From Duganella levis (lineage in GTDB: Bacteria > Pseudomonadota > Gammaproteobacteria > Burkholderiales > Burkholderiaceae_D), in NCBI RefSeq assembly GCF_009857605.1, contig NZ_WWCT01000005.1:124001-188000 (forward strand): a stretch of DNA of 64,000 nucleotides, given 5' to 3'. Below, in pieces: positions 8,320 through 18,459 of this stretch. The translations under genes were made by a program, and so were the position numbers. Each line of letters opens with the position of its first letter. The first letter of the stretch is position 1. The notes under the pieces are model-generated. The model was not told the DNA's origin and ran no database searches. It saw only the letters and a list, made by a program, of their open reading frames with translations.

Positions 8320-11277
8320 ATGCGCAGGAACCGATGGAAACTTGCAGCTGGCCTGGTCGCGCTCTTGCTTTGGCATACGGCGCAGGCGCTGAATCCCACC
8401 ATCCGCCTGGAAGACCTCAACCGTGCCAGCTGGAGCGAGAAAGACGGCGTGCCGTCCAATATCCAGTGCATGGCGCAGACCCGCGACGGCTGGCTGTGGC
8501 TGGGCACCTCGGACGGCCTGTACCGCTTTGACGGCGTCAGCTTCGAACGCTACCCGCTCAAGCGCAGCCGCATCTTCAGCCTGCACGCCAGCGACAACGG
8601 CGACCTGCTGATCAGCTATGAGCTGGAAGGCGTGCAGGTGCTGCATCCGGATGGCAAGCTGACCGACCTGGCGCCGGCCGGCGCGCCCAAGCCGGGATCG
8701 GTCGCCTCGATGGCCACTGACCGTGACGGCACGCTCTGGACGGTATCGGTGCGCGGCCTGCACCGATACGTCAACGGCCAATGGCAAACCATGGCCAGCG
8801 GCATCGACTGGACCAATCAGACGCTGAGCATCCTGGTCGACCAGTATGGCCGGGTCTGGGCCTCGAACCGCGACGCCGTGTACCTGTACGACCGCAGCCA
8901 GGACAAAGTGGTGCGGGTCGGCGGCAACGCGCTGCGCGGTAATCTGATCCAGTCGCCGGACGGCCGTATCTGGGCCAACAGCGGCGAGCGGGTGATGCCG
9001 GTGCCGGCGCCGCCGCTGGGCGTGCACTTGCCGCGTCAGCCGGACTTCAACAGCGCCGAGTCGCGCACCCACGGCCAGTTCGACCGCGACGGCAACCTGT
9101 GGGCCTTGCACTGCCCGCACGGCCTGTGCCGGGTGGCGCGCGCCGGCGAGCTGGCCGCCGCGCCGATCGACGTCGCGCGCCAGGCCAACGACCGCCTCGA
9201 CCAGCCCTGGCAACTGAGCGCGCTGACCACCAACAACCTGCTGGAAGACCGCGAAGGCAATATCTGGGTCGCCACCCAGAATGGCCTGGACCGTTTTCGC
9301 GAGAACAAACTGGTGCCGGTGCGCATTGCCGGTCCCGCCGCCTCCCTGACCACCGCCAGCGATACCGAGGGCCGGCTGTGGGCGGCCGAATGGACCACCC
9401 ACACGGTATGGCAGCTCACAGCCGGCGCGGCGCCGGTGCGCGACCCGCACCGCAGCGCGCAGGTGGTGGCCAATGACCGCGACGGCGCGCTGCTGCTGGC
9501 CGGGTCGCGCGAGATCGAACGCATCTATCATGGCAAGTCGAGCCGCATCCCGCTGCCCGCGCCCGATGGCAAGCCGGTCGACCTGACCGTGCTGGGCCTG
9601 CTCGACGACGGCAAGCGGCTGTGGATGGCGTCGATCCAGACCGGCCTGATGGCCCTGGTCGACGGCGCCTGGCTGCCGCGCTCGCGCTTCAACCTGCCGC
9701 CGCGCATTGCCATGTCGGCGGCCGGCGGCGTCGGCCAGCTGTGGCTGAGCCACAACGACGGCGGCCTGAGTTTCTACGACAACGACAAGTTGACCCGTTA
9801 CGACATCAGCATGGTCGGCCAGGAGTCCGGCATCTTTCCCGGCCCGCAGCTGGTGGTGGCCGGCGACCACGGCCTCGCCGTCCAGCGCGGCAACCAGTTC
9901 GTGCTGCTGGCGCCGGCCGATGCGGCGGCGCTGCGCAACGTCACCGGCATGACGGTGACGCCGGACGGCGACCGCTGGCTGAACGGCGCCAAGGGCGTGG
10001 TGCGCATCCGCAGCACCGATTGGGAGGCCTCGCTGCGGCAGCCGCAGGTGCCGCTGGTCTACACCGTGATCGACGCGCTGGAAGGCTATCCCGGCCGCGC
10101 GGCGATGGAAAACCGCCTGCCGACCATCTACAACGCCGGTAACGGCCGGCTATGGTTTCGCGCCACCGGCGGCCTGGTCACGCTGGACACCACCCAGCTG
10201 CGCCCCAACCCGGTCAAGCCGGTGGTGCAACTGCTGCGCGTAGCCACCGACGAGCGCAGCTATCCGGCCACCGGCCGCGTGCAACTGCCGGCCGGCACGC
10301 GCAACTTCAACATCCAGTTCACCGCACCGGGACTGCGCAAGCCGGAGGGCATGCGCTTCCAGTATTTCCTCAAAGGCGTGGACCAGCACTGGCAGGACTC
10401 CGGCACCCGCCGCGCCGCCTACTACACCAACATCGGGCCCGGCCGCTACACCTTCAGCGTGCGCGCGGTCAATGAGGACGACATGGCCAGCGAGACGGTG
10501 GCCTCGGTACCGCTGGAAATCGCGCCGACCGTGGTACAGACCTGGTGGTTCCAGCTGCTGTGCGTGGTGTTCGCGGCGCTGCTGCTGGCCGGCTGGTACC
10601 AGTACCGGCTGAAGAAAGCCACCGCCGCCATCGCCAGCCGGCTACAGGTGCGGATGGACGAGCGCGCACGCATCGCCCGCACCTTGCACGACACCTTCCT
10701 GCAAAGCGTGCAGACCCTGGTGCTGCGCGTGTATGCGGTGCTGACCAGGATGCCTGAGGGCAGCGAACCGCGCGCCCGCCTGGAAGCCATCCTGGACGAC
10801 GCCGACCGCGCCATCGAAGAAGGCCGCGACCAGGTGCAGTTGCTGCGCAGCGGCCTGGATATCGAGCAGCAGCTGAACCAGACCGGCGTGGCGCTGGCGG
10901 CGCTGCACAGCACTACCCAGTTCGAGCTGGCCACCGAGGGCGAGGCGCGGCCGCTGTCGCCGCCGGTGCAGGATGAACTGGCGGCGATCGCCCAGGAAGC
11001 GCTGCGCAACGCCTTCCAGCACGCGCGCGCCAGCAAGGTCACGGTGCGCATCGAATACCACGACGACGCGCTGGTGCTGCAGGTGGCCGACGACGGCCGT
11101 GGCCTGGACCAGGACGAAGTGCGCAACCGCATCAAGGAACGCCATTTCGGCATGGTCGGCATGCGCGAACGGGCCCGCTACGCCGGCGCCGCCATCGACA
11201 TTACCAGCTCGCCCGGCCAGGGCACGGTGATGTCGCTAAAAGCGTCCGCCAGGCTGTGTTACGCGACGGATGAATAA
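8320..11277 (+). CDS. Periplasmic beta-propeller sensor histidine kinase (Reg_prop / Y_Y_Y)
   Basis: A 985-residue membrane kinase. A signal peptide (KLAAGLVALLLWHTAQA) is followed by a periplasmic two-component propeller with repeated W-x-G-T-x-x-G-L-type blades (for example WLWLGTSDGLYRF, NIWVATQNGLDRF), then a Y_Y_Y domain near 630-710. A TM helix lies near 735-757 (WWFQLLCVVFAALLLAGWYQY), followed by a NarL-type HisKA_3 with the phospho-acceptor His in ARIARTLHDTFLQSVQ and HATPase_c (NAFQHARASKV; ADDGRGLDQDEV). The sensor half is like the hybrid kinases that sense oligosaccharides in Bacteroidetes, but the catalytic half would use a LuxR-type response regulator. None is adjacent. The downstream GH97 gene suggests a carbohydrate signal; this is inference. 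Confidence 0.93.
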   Translation: MRRNRWKLAAGLVALLLWHTAQALNPTIRLEDLNRASWSEKDGVPSNIQCMAQTRDGWLWLGTSDGLYRFDGVSFERYPLKRSRIFSLHASDNGDLLISYELEGVQVLHPDGKLTDLAPAGAPKPGSVASMATDRDGTLWTVSVRGLHRYVNGQWQTMASGIDWTNQTLSILVDQYGRVWASNRDAVYLYDRSQDKVVRVGGNALRGNLIQSPDGRIWANSGERVMPVPAPPLGVHLPRQPDFNSAESRTHGQFDRDGNLWALHCPHGLCRVARAGELAAAPIDVARQANDRLDQPWQLSALTTNNLLEDREGNIWVATQNGLDRFRENKLVPVRIAGPAASLTTASDTEGRLWAAEWTTHTVWQLTAGAAPVRDPHRSAQVVANDRDGALLLAGSREIERIYHGKSSRIPLPAPDGKPVDLTVLGLLDDGKRLWMASIQTGLMALVDGAWLPRSRFNLPPRIAMSAAGGVGQLWLSHNDGGLSFYDNDKLTRYDISMVGQESGIFPGPQLVVAGDHGLAVQRGNQFVLLAPADAAALRNVTGMTVTPDGDRWLNGAKGVVRIRSTDWEASLRQPQVPLVYTVIDALEGYPGRAAMENRLPTIYNAGNGRLWFRATGGLVTLDTTQLRPNPVKPVVQLLRVATDERSYPATGRVQLPAGTRNFNIQFTAPGLRKPEGMRFQYFLKGVDQHWQDSGTRRAAYYTNIGPGRYTFSVRAVNEDDMASETVASVPLEIAPTVVQTWWFQLLCVVFAALLLAGWYQYRLKKATAAIASRLQVRMDERARIARTLHDTFLQSVQTLVLRVYAVLTRMPEGSEPRARLEAILDDADRAIEEGRDQVQLLRSGLDIEQQLNQTGVALAALHSTTQFELATEGEARPLSPPVQDELAAIAQEALRNAFQHARASKVTVRIEYHDDALVLQVADDGRGLDQDEVRNRIKERHFGMVGMRERARYAGAAIDITSSPGQGTVMSLKASARLCYATDE

Positions 11278-11361
11278 ACAGTCGGACGGTTGGTGAATTT
11301 CGTAATTGCATCACAACCGCGCTGATTGCAGAATGGGGGAAAACGATAAGGAGACATCCCC

Positions 11362-13338
11362 ATGACAGATTCCATCCGCGCCGCCAGCCTGCTGGCGCTG
11401 GCCGCTACCTTTGCCTCGCCCGCCTGGGCCGACACCGTGACGGTCAAGTCGCCCAACGGCCGCAACGCGGTCAGCATCGACAGCGACAAGCTGACCTACA
11501 GCGTCAGCCGCGACGGCAAGCGCATCATCGAGCCCTCGCCGCTCGGCCTCAACCTCGACATCGGCGCCATCGGCCCCGGCGCCAAACTGAGCGGCCACGC
11601 GGAAACCACCGTCAACGACACCTACGAGATTGTGCTGGGCAAAGCGCGCAGCGCACCAGACCACTACCAGCAGTCCACGCTCAGCTTCGCCGGCAAGCCG
11701 CAATTTCAGCTGATCGTGCGCGCCTACGACAACGGCGTCGCCCTGCGCTACGTGGTGCCGGAGCAAGCCGGCGTGTCGAGCTTCAAGGTGATGAACGAAG
11801 CCACCCAGTTCAACTTCGCCAAGGACTACGACTGCTGGGGCGCCAACATGGGCCGCTTCGACACCAGCTTCGAGGCGGAATACGACCGCACCAAGGCCTC
11901 CGGCATCCGCAACTTCCACAACTACATGGCGCCGCTGGTGTGCAAGACCGGCGCCGGCAATACCACCTTCGCCATCGCCGAATCGGACGTCAAGGACTAT
12001 CCCGGCTTCTACCTGTCCGGCCGTGGCGATGCCGGCCTGGGCGTGATGGTGACGCTGCCGCCCCGTTTCGACAACAACCGCGACTACCGTTTCCGCAAAA
12101 CCGTCTCCGCCAGCGTGCAGCTGAAGGGCCAGGGCTTCCAGACGCCATGGCGCGTGGTGATGCTGGGCGATACGCCAGGCGACCTGACCGCATCGTCGCT
12201 GATTCCGACCTTGGCGGCGCCGTCGCAGATCAAGGACACCAGCTGGATCAAGCCGGCCAAGACCTCGTGGGACTGGTGGAACGACTGGGCCGTCAACGTG
12301 CCCAACGCCGGCGTCAACACCGACACCTACAAAGCCTTCGTCGACTTTTCCAAGGCGATGAAGCTGGACGATATCCTGATCGACGAAGGCTGGTCGGTGG
12401 GCAGCGATGTCGAGCCGAATCCGCAGGCCGACGTCACCCGCGCCAAGCCGGCGCTGGACATGCCGGCGCTGCTGCACTACGCGCAATCGCAAGGCGTGGG
12501 CGTGTGGCTGTGGGTGCAGTGGCAGCAGCTGGACAACCAGATGGACGCCGCCTTCCGGCAATACGCCGCCTGGGGCATCAAGGGCATCAAGGTCGACTTC
12601 ATGAACCGCAACGACCAGGAGATGGTGGACTGGTATCACAAGGTGCTGAGCAAGGCCGCCGAGCACAAGCTGATGGTCGACCTGCACGGCGCCTATCCGC
12701 CGAATGGCCTCAACCGCACCTGGCCCAACTACGTCACGCAGGAAGGCGTACTGGGGGCGGAAAACAACAAGTGGAGCGCGCGCATCACCGCCACCCACAA
12801 CGTCACGCTGCCGTTCACGCGCATGATCCTGGGGCCGATGGATTACACGCCGGGAGGCTTCCACAACGCCACGCCATCCACTTTCGCCTCACGCAACCAC
12901 GAGCCGCTGGTGATGACCACGCGCGGCCAGGCCATCGCCATGTACGTGGTGTACGACAGCCCGTTCCAGATGGTGTCCGATAGCCCGGCCGCCTACCGCA
13001 ATGCCGACGGCAGCTGGGCCGATGGCGCCGAGTTCATCCAGGGCGTGCCGACCACCTGGGACGAGACGCGCATCATCGCAGGCGACATCGGCGAGTACAT
13101 CGTCTCGGCCCGCCGCAAGGGCGATGTCTGGTATATCGGCGCCATGACCAACGAATCCGGACGCACGCTGAAGGTGCCGCTGTCCTTCCTCGGCAAGGGC
13201 ACACATAAAGCGCAACTGCTGCAGGACGGCGCCGACGCCAGCCACCTGGCAGCCAGCGACAGCACGGTGACGGCCACGCAAACCATCACGCTCAAGCTGG
13301 CGCCATCCGGCGGCGCGGTGGCGGTGATCAAACCCTAG
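11362..13338 (+). CDS. GH97 glycoside hydrolase (alpha-glucosidase/alpha-galactosidase type)
   Basis: A 658-residue secreted enzyme with signal peptide SLLALAATFASPAWA. It has the GH97 layout: N-terminal beta-sandwich, catalytic (beta/alpha)8 barrel from about 260 to 540, and a C-terminal beta domain. Visible active-site motifs are ILIDEGWSVG (Glu342), GIKVDFMN (Asp412) and YVTQEGVLGAENNKW (Glu461). The Asp in KVDFM matches the nucleophile position of retaining GH97 enzymes, so a retaining alpha-galactosidase-like mode is likelier than the inverting SusB mode. It requires Ca2+ in known members. AAGGAG stands 9 bases before the ATG. Its 3' end overlaps the convergent GGDEF/EAL gene by 11 bp. 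Confidence 0.92.
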   Translation: MTDSIRAASLLALAATFASPAWADTVTVKSPNGRNAVSIDSDKLTYSVSRDGKRIIEPSPLGLNLDIGAIGPGAKLSGHAETTVNDTYEIVLGKARSAPDHYQQSTLSFAGKPQFQLIVRAYDNGVALRYVVPEQAGVSSFKVMNEATQFNFAKDYDCWGANMGRFDTSFEAEYDRTKASGIRNFHNYMAPLVCKTGAGNTTFAIAESDVKDYPGFYLSGRGDAGLGVMVTLPPRFDNNRDYRFRKTVSASVQLKGQGFQTPWRVVMLGDTPGDLTASSLIPTLAAPSQIKDTSWIKPAKTSWDWWNDWAVNVPNAGVNTDTYKAFVDFSKAMKLDDILIDEGWSVGSDVEPNPQADVTRAKPALDMPALLHYAQSQGVGVWLWVQWQQLDNQMDAAFRQYAAWGIKGIKVDFMNRNDQEMVDWYHKVLSKAAEHKLMVDLHGAYPPNGLNRTWPNYVTQEGVLGAENNKWSARITATHNVTLPFTRMILGPMDYTPGGFHNATPSTFASRNHEPLVMTTRGQAIAMYVVYDSPFQMVSDSPAAYRNADGSWADGAEFIQGVPTTWDETRIIAGDIGEYIVSARRKGDVWYIGAMTNESGRTLKVPLSFLGKGTHKAQLLQDGADASHLAASDSTVTATQTITLKLAPSGGAVAVIKP

Positions 13339-15418
13339 GCGGCGCCAGGAACATCTGCTCGAAGGTGTGTGCATCCACCGCCCGGCTGTAGTAATAACCC
13401 TGGCCCTGCACACACCCCGCCTCGGTCAGGAAATCGGCTTCGCGTCCGGTTTCCACGCCTTCCGCCACCGCCGCAATCGCCAGGTTGTCGGCCAGCGCCA
13501 GCACCGCGCGCAGCAGGGTCTGGCGGCGCGGCGCGGCGTGGTCGATGCCGTGCACAAAGCTGCGGTCGACCTTGAGCAGGTCGATCGGCAAATCGGCCAG
13601 GTAGCTCAGGCTGGAATAGCCGGTGCCGAAATCGTCGATCGCCAGCGACACGCCGATACTCTTCAGGCGCTGCAACAGCGCGCTGGCGCCGTTCACATCA
13701 CGCACCAGCGCCGACTCGGTCAACTCCAGTTGCAGACAGGCCGGATCGAGGCCGGCTTCGGCCAGATGATCGCCGATGTAGCCGGCAAAGTCGCCCTGCC
13801 GCATTTCCAGCGCCGACACATTGACCGCCATCGCACCTGGCATGCGCCCCTCGCGTTCCCAGCGCTTGGCCTGGCTGAGCGCCTGGCTCAGCACCCAGCG
13901 GCCCAGCGGCACGATCAGCCCCGACTCTTCGGCGCTGCGGATGAAACGCGCCGGATCGACCCAGCCCCACACCGGGTGCTGCCAGCGGAGCAGCGCTTCG
14001 CAGCCGCATAGGGCGCCGTCGCTGAGCTGGACCTTGGGTTGGTAAAACAGCTCGAACTGGGCGGTGCCGAGCGCCTGCCGTAGACCGTTTTCCATCTGCC
14101 GCCGCTCGATCGCGGTGCTCAGCAAATCCTGATTGAAGAAGCGCCAGACATTGCGGCCAGCCGCCTTGGCCGCGTGCAGCGCGGTGTCGGCATGCCGCAG
14201 CAGCACGTCGCCGCTGTCGCCGTCGCCGGGATACACGGCGATGCCGATGCTGCAGCCGATGTGGATCGGTTCACCGTCCAGCTGGTGCGGCAGCGCCACG
14301 GCGGCGCTGATGCGCTGCGCCGCCTGGGTGGCGTCGGCGCGGTCGCTGCCGGGCGCCATCAGCACCACGAATTCGTCGCCGCCCTGGCGGCTGATCAAGT
14401 CCACCACGCGGAAGCAGCCGCGCAGGCGCGCCGCCACCGATACCAGCAGCGCGTCGCCGGCGGCGTGGCCCAGCGTGTCGTTGACCAGCTTGAACTTGTC
14501 CAGGTCCAGATACATGACCGCCAGCGGAAGACGGTCCGCCTCGGCTTCCTTGAGGATGCGGTTCAGGTGGCGCTGGGCGGCAAAGCGGTTCGGCAGCCCG
14601 GTCAGGAAATCGTGCCAGGCCAGGTGATCGACCTGGGCCTGCAGCTCGCGCGCATTGGTCATGTCGTGGAACACCATCACCACGCCGCACACGCGACCGC
14701 AGCGGTCGTGGATCGGCGCGGTAGCGTCCTCGATCATCAACTCGCTGCCGTCCGGACGGATCAGGATGCTGCCGGGCGCGATCCGCACCACCGCACCGCT
14801 GGCCAATGTCTGTAACGCCGGGTGCTCCATCTCGATGTGCGACTTGGGATCTTGCAGCCGCATCAGTTCGTTGATCGGCCGGCCCAGCAGCTGCGCCATC
14901 TCCAGTCCCAGCAAGCGGCGCCCGGCCAGGTTGCAATAGCTGACCCGGCCCCATTCATCCGTGCTGATGACGGCATCGGCGATCGACTCCAGTACCAGCC
15001 CGTCCTGGCGGTGATCGGTCGCCGGCGACTGGCTGAAGCGCGTGGCCACCACCACCGACTGCAAGATCCGGCGCAACAGCTCGCGCGAGGTGGAGGCGGT
15101 GACGATGTAGGTCACCGCGCCCAGCCGTACCGCCTCCTGCGCCTGCGGCAGGCCGGTGTCGGGCGCCAGGATCACCACCGGCGTGCGGTCGCAGGCGACC
15201 GACAATGCATGCCAGACGTCGCTCACCGGGGTGTCTTCCAACAGGGGATTGACCAGGATGAGGTCGGGCGCCAGCGCGGCGGCGCGGCAGAGATCGGCCA
15301 GGTCGCCGGCAAACCGCAGCGTGATGACGGCGTCATCGGTTGGCGAACTGCCCCGCATGCGTTCCAGCTGCTGGCGCTCAGCTGGGTCAGATGTCACCGC
15401 CAGTATATGCATATCCAT
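13328..15418 (-). CDS. REC-like/PAS/GGDEF/EAL cyclic-di-GMP protein
   Basis: A 696-residue cytosolic protein. Order: receiver-like domain (about 1-120, with ILAVTSD and LILVNPLL but no clear phospho-acceptor Asp), PAS (about 140-260), GGDEF (about 270-430, motif RQGGDEFVVL intact) and EAL (about 440-690, with CEALLRWQHP, ELTESALV, AIDDFGTGYSSLSYL and KVDRSFV intact). Both catalytic signatures look complete, so it could make and degrade cyclic-di-GMP. The degenerate receiver suggests the input is not simple phosphorylation. The ATG at 15418 follows GCGAGGTACACG; an upstream in-frame start would add 14 unsupported residues. Confidence 0.92.
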   Translation of the reverse strand: MDMHILAVTSDPAERQQLERMRGSSPTDDAVITLRFAGDLADLCRAAALAPDLILVNPLLEDTPVSDVWHALSVACDRTPVVILAPDTGLPQAQEAVRLGAVTYIVTASTSRELLRRILQSVVVATRFSQSPATDHRQDGLVLESIADAVISTDEWGRVSYCNLAGRRLLGLEMAQLLGRPINELMRLQDPKSHIEMEHPALQTLASGAVVRIAPGSILIRPDGSELMIEDATAPIHDRCGRVCGVVMVFHDMTNARELQAQVDHLAWHDFLTGLPNRFAAQRHLNRILKEAEADRLPLAVMYLDLDKFKLVNDTLGHAAGDALLVSVAARLRGCFRVVDLISRQGGDEFVVLMAPGSDRADATQAAQRISAAVALPHQLDGEPIHIGCSIGIAVYPGDGDSGDVLLRHADTALHAAKAAGRNVWRFFNQDLLSTAIERRQMENGLRQALGTAQFELFYQPKVQLSDGALCGCEALLRWQHPVWGWVDPARFIRSAEESGLIVPLGRWVLSQALSQAKRWEREGRMPGAMAVNVSALEMRQGDFAGYIGDHLAEAGLDPACLQLELTESALVRDVNGASALLQRLKSIGVSLAIDDFGTGYSSLSYLADLPIDLLKVDRSFVHGIDHAAPRRQTLLRAVLALADNLAIAAVAEGVETGREADFLTEAGCVQGQGYYYSRAVDAHTFEQMFLAPPRV

Positions 15419-15512
15419 CGTGTACCTCGCGTGCTGCCCACTACCGAACGACAGTACCATAAGCGGCAGTCAAAGCCGCTATACGGTAATGAATCGAACC
15501 GGCAGTAAGCGC

Positions 15513-17117
15513 CTACTCACTGAGTCCCCAACCGTCGGCGCTAGCCTGCAAACGGTGCGTCAGGTTCAGCGCCTGCATGAACACCTCATCATGCGACACC
15601 ACCAGCAGCGCGCCCTGGTATTGGCGCAGCATGGCTTCCAGCGCGGCCAGCGAATCGAGGTCCAGATGGTTGCTCGGCTCATCCAGCAGCAACAGCTGCG
15701 CCGGCGGATGTGCGTACAGCGCGCAGGCCAGCGCCACCTTCAACCGTTCACCGCCGCTGAGCAGGCCGACCGGCGCCGCCGCCAGTTGCGCATCCAGACC
15801 CATTTGCGCAAGATGGGTGCGCAGCGCCGACTCGCCGGCTTCGCGGTTGGCGTCCAGCAGATGTTCAATCGCCGAACGCTGCGGCGCCAGCTGCGTCAAT
15901 TGCTGATCGAGATACGCGGCGCGCGCCCGCACCTCGCAGCGGCCGGCCAAAGGTTGCAGCTGGCCGGCCAACAGTTTGAGCAAGGTCGATTTGCCGCAGC
16001 CGTTCGGCCCCACCACGCCGATGCGCTGCTGGCCGCTGATGGTCAGGCTGATGTGGCGCGTGGCCGGCGGCGCATAGGGCAGCATCACGTCCTCCAGTTC
16101 CGCCAGCCGCAAACGCGCGGCCTGCGGTGCGGCCAGTGCATGCATGGCGATGGCGGCGCTGGGCGCGATCTGCTGCGCAGCTTCCTGCACCCGCTGCGAC
16201 AAAGCCTCCTGCTGCGCCGCGTGCTGCTGCCGCAGCTTGCCGGCCGTGCCTTGCGCGCGGTTCTTCTGCCCGCCCAGCAGGATCTTGGCCTGATTGGCGT
16301 CGCGTCCATCGCTGGCGCCTTTCGCCAGGCGGCGCTCCTGCTTCTCCTGCTGATCGCGCATGGCCTGCGTGTCGCGCTTGCGTTCCAGTTTGCGCTGGTC
16401 CAGCTGGCGTTGCGCGCTCTCGCGTTCGGCCTCCTTGCATTCGGCGTAGAAGGCATAGCCGCCGCCGTAGCTGCGCATGCCCAGTGGCGACAGTTCGACA
16501 ATGCGCGTCATCTGCTCCAGCAGTTCGCGGTCGTGGCTGACCACCAGCAGGCCGTTGGGCCAGCGCTGCAACTGCGCCATCAGCGCCAGTCGGTTGGCTC
16601 GGTCGAGGTGATTGCTTGGTTCATCGAGGATCAGGAAAGCGGCGTCGGACAGCCAGGCGGCGATCAGCGATACGCGCATCGCCTCGCCGCCACTCAGGGA
16701 GGCAGCCGGCGTCTCCGGCCGCAGGTGCGGCAAGCCGCTGCGATCGAGCTCGGACTGCAAGCGCTCGCGCAGATCCCAGCGTTCGCCGACGGCGTCGAAA
16801 TCGGCCGGATCGGCGCTGCCGTTCTCGATGCGCTGCAATGCCGCCAGCGTGGCGTCGACGCCGGCCAGCTTCGCCACCGTGCCATGCTGCGCGATCTGCT
16901 GCGACAGATAATGCACCGCGCCGCTGCGCGCGATGCGGCCCGCCGACGGCGTCAACTCGCCGGCTAGCAGGCGCGCCAGCACGCTCTTGCCGACGCCATT
17001 GCGGCCCACCAGGCCAGTGCGGCGCTGGTCGAATACTTCGTTCAGGTTCTGGAACAGAATGCGGCCGTCGGCCAGCATGTAAGAAACGCTTTCCAGCGTC
17101 AGGGAGAGATGCGCCAT
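15513..17117 (-). CDS. ABC-F family ATP-binding protein
   Basis: A 534-residue protein with two ABC ATPase domains in one chain and no membrane segment, the hallmark of ABC-F translation factors. Walker A motifs are GRNGVGKS (about 39-46) and GPNGCGKS; the signatures are SLSGGEAMR and LSGGERLKV; the Walker B motifs are FLILDEPSNHLD and LLLLDEPSNHLD. Between them lies a charged coiled-coil linker (about 225-320, rich in Lys, Arg, Glu and Gln) that in the family reaches the ribosomal P/E site. It probably acts on ribosomes; whether it gives antibiotic protection cannot be told. It is a single gene, transcribed leftward. Confidence 0.92.
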   Translation of the reverse strand: MAHLSLTLESVSYMLADGRILFQNLNEVFDQRRTGLVGRNGVGKSVLARLLAGELTPSAGRIARSGAVHYLSQQIAQHGTVAKLAGVDATLAALQRIENGSADPADFDAVGERWDLRERLQSELDRSGLPHLRPETPAASLSGGEAMRVSLIAAWLSDAAFLILDEPSNHLDRANRLALMAQLQRWPNGLLVVSHDRELLEQMTRIVELSPLGMRSYGGGYAFYAECKEAERESAQRQLDQRKLERKRDTQAMRDQQEKQERRLAKGASDGRDANQAKILLGGQKNRAQGTAGKLRQQHAAQQEALSQRVQEAAQQIAPSAAIAMHALAAPQAARLRLAELEDVMLPYAPPATRHISLTISGQQRIGVVGPNGCGKSTLLKLLAGQLQPLAGRCEVRARAAYLDQQLTQLAPQRSAIEHLLDANREAGESALRTHLAQMGLDAQLAAAPVGLLSGGERLKVALACALYAHPPAQLLLLDEPSNHLDLDSLAALEAMLRQYQGALLVVSHDEVFMQALNLTHRLQASADGWGLSE

Positions 17118-17249
17118 GATGATTCCAAATGATGCGTGAAAACCGTCCCGTTGCGGGACACGTGGTTAATCAGGAAAGGGCATCATCGGATCACATGGCG
17201 CGAATATAGCAGGCCTGCGGCCGGGCGTCTACCCGGCACGCGGTGCTGC

Positions 17250-18053
17250 TTAGTCCCAGGCTGGCGCCAGACCGTCAGGGCTGGTCAGGCGCTCATTGCG
17301 CTCCAGCGCCGCGATCTGCGCCATGTCGTCGTCGCTCAGTTTCAGGTCCAGCGCTTTCAGGTTGCTGTCCAAATTGGCGCGCTTGGTCGACGACGGAATC
17401 ACCGCATAACCCAGCTGCATCGCCCACGCCAGCACCACCTGCGCCGGCGTGGCGTGGTGACGCGCAGCGATCTGCTGGATCACCGCATCGCCCAGCACTT
17501 TGCCGTAGGCCAGCGTCATGTACGACGTGATGTGAATGCCATGCTCGCGCGCGAACTCCGCCACCTTGCGGTTTTGCAGATACGGATGCAGCTCGATCTG
17601 GTTGGTGGCAATCGCCGGCGCGCCGACTGCATCAATCGCCTGCTGCATCAGCTCCACCGTAAAGTTGGAGACGCCGATCTGGCGCGTCAACCCTTGCGCC
17701 TTGGCTTCCGCCAGCGCCGCCATGAATTCCGCCACCGGCACCTCGCCGCCTGGCGACGGCCAGTGGATCAAGGTCAGGTCAACGTAGTCGGTGCGCAGCT
17801 TGGCCAGGCTCTCTTTCAGGCTTGCAATCAGCTTTTCCTTCGACAGGTTGGCGATCCAGATCTTCGTGGTGATGAACAGCTCCGAACGCGGCACGCCGCT
17901 GGCCGCAATCGCCGCGCCCACTTCCGCCTCGTTACCGTAGATTTGCGCGGTATCGATCACGCGGTAGCCGGCTTCCAGGCCATTGCGCACCGAATCGATC
18001 ACCACCTCGCCTTGCAGGCGGAAAGTACCAATACCTAATTGTGGAATGCTCAT
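17250..18053 (-). CDS. dkgB: Aldo/keto reductase, 2,5-diketo-D-gluconate reductase B type
   Basis: A 267-residue aldo/keto reductase, the same length as E. coli DkgB. Catalytic residues are visible: Asp and Tyr in [14 protein letters not shown], Lys in FITTKIW and His in LTLIHWPSP. The NADPH-binding end is [14 protein letters not shown]. It reduces 2,5-diketo-D-gluconate or methylglyoxal-like aldehydes with NADPH in the cytosol. It is the last gene of a three-gene leftward operon; its ATG overlaps the stop of the SRPBCC gene (ATGA, 18050-18053). Longer in-frame upstream starts would lie inside that gene. Confidence 0.88.
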   Translation of the reverse strand: MSIPQLGIGTFRLQGEVVIDSVRNGLEAGYRVIDTAQIYGNEAEVGAAIAASGVPRSELFITTKIWIANLSKEKLIASLKESLAKLRTDYVDLTLIHWPSPGGEVPVAEFMAALAEAKAQGLTRQIGVSNFTVELMQQAIDAVGAPAIATNQIELHPYLQNRKVAEFAREHGIHITSYMTLAYGKVLGDAVIQQIAARHHATPAQVVLAWAMQLGYAVIPSSTKRANLDSNLKALDLKLSDDDMAQIAALERNERLTSPDGLAPAWD

Positions 18054-18457
18054 ACTTGCTCCTTGAGTGCTTGCAGGCCATCGGTGTAAATACCGTGGAA
18101 CAGCTGCGTGATTTCTTGTTCGCTGACGCCCACCGGCGTAAAGCTGCCGGACCATTCGACCACCGAGGCCGAATCGCCTTGCGGCGTGACCCGCAGCGTC
18201 GCCAGATAATCCCTGGCCGGGAACGGCGCCTTCAGGATCGAATAGCTGTAGTAACGCTCCTTGTCGTTGAACGTCTCAAGACGTTCGACAATCGCTTCAC
18301 CTGCCGGATTGGCCAGGGTGCGCACGCGGCCACCCTCGCTCAATTCGCTGTGCGGAATGTACGGCAGCCAATCGGGCAGCGCATTGAAGCCGCCGATCAG
18401 TTGCCACACCCTGTCCGCAGTCACAGGAAGCGTGATGCTGGCGATGGTGCTGGCCAT
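18050..18457 (-). CDS. SRPBCC-family protein (polyketide cyclase/START-like)
   Basis: A 135-residue single-domain protein of the SRPBCC (Bet v1-like) fold. It runs from [24 protein letters not shown] to a C-terminal amphipathic helix ([16 protein letters not shown]), with the central [14 protein letters not shown] strand typical of the polyketide cyclase/dehydrase subgroup. It is cytosolic and probably binds a hydrophobic small molecule. It sits between two aldo/keto reductase genes, 2 bp after the first and overlapping the second by 4 bp, so the three are probably translated together. No specific activity can be named. Confidence 0.85.
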   Translation of the reverse strand: MASTIASITLPVTADRVWQLIGGFNALPDWLPYIPHSELSEGGRVRTLANPAGEAIVERLETFNDKERYYSYSILKAPFPARDYLATLRVTPQGDSASVVEWSGSFTPVGVSEQEITQLFHGIYTDGLQALKEQV

Positions 18458-18459
18458 GA

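Noticed and set aside
8281..9870. Long leftward open frame opposite the propeller kinase
   Set aside because: It is the antisense shadow of a well-supported gene in high-GC DNA; the translation is rich in Ala, Arg, Gln, His and Val with no recognisable domain or ribosome-binding site.
11339..11350. GAAAACGATAAG before GH97 as a further LacI operator
   Set aside because: Only one half matches the motif and the other half is the ribosome-binding site, so it is probably chance.
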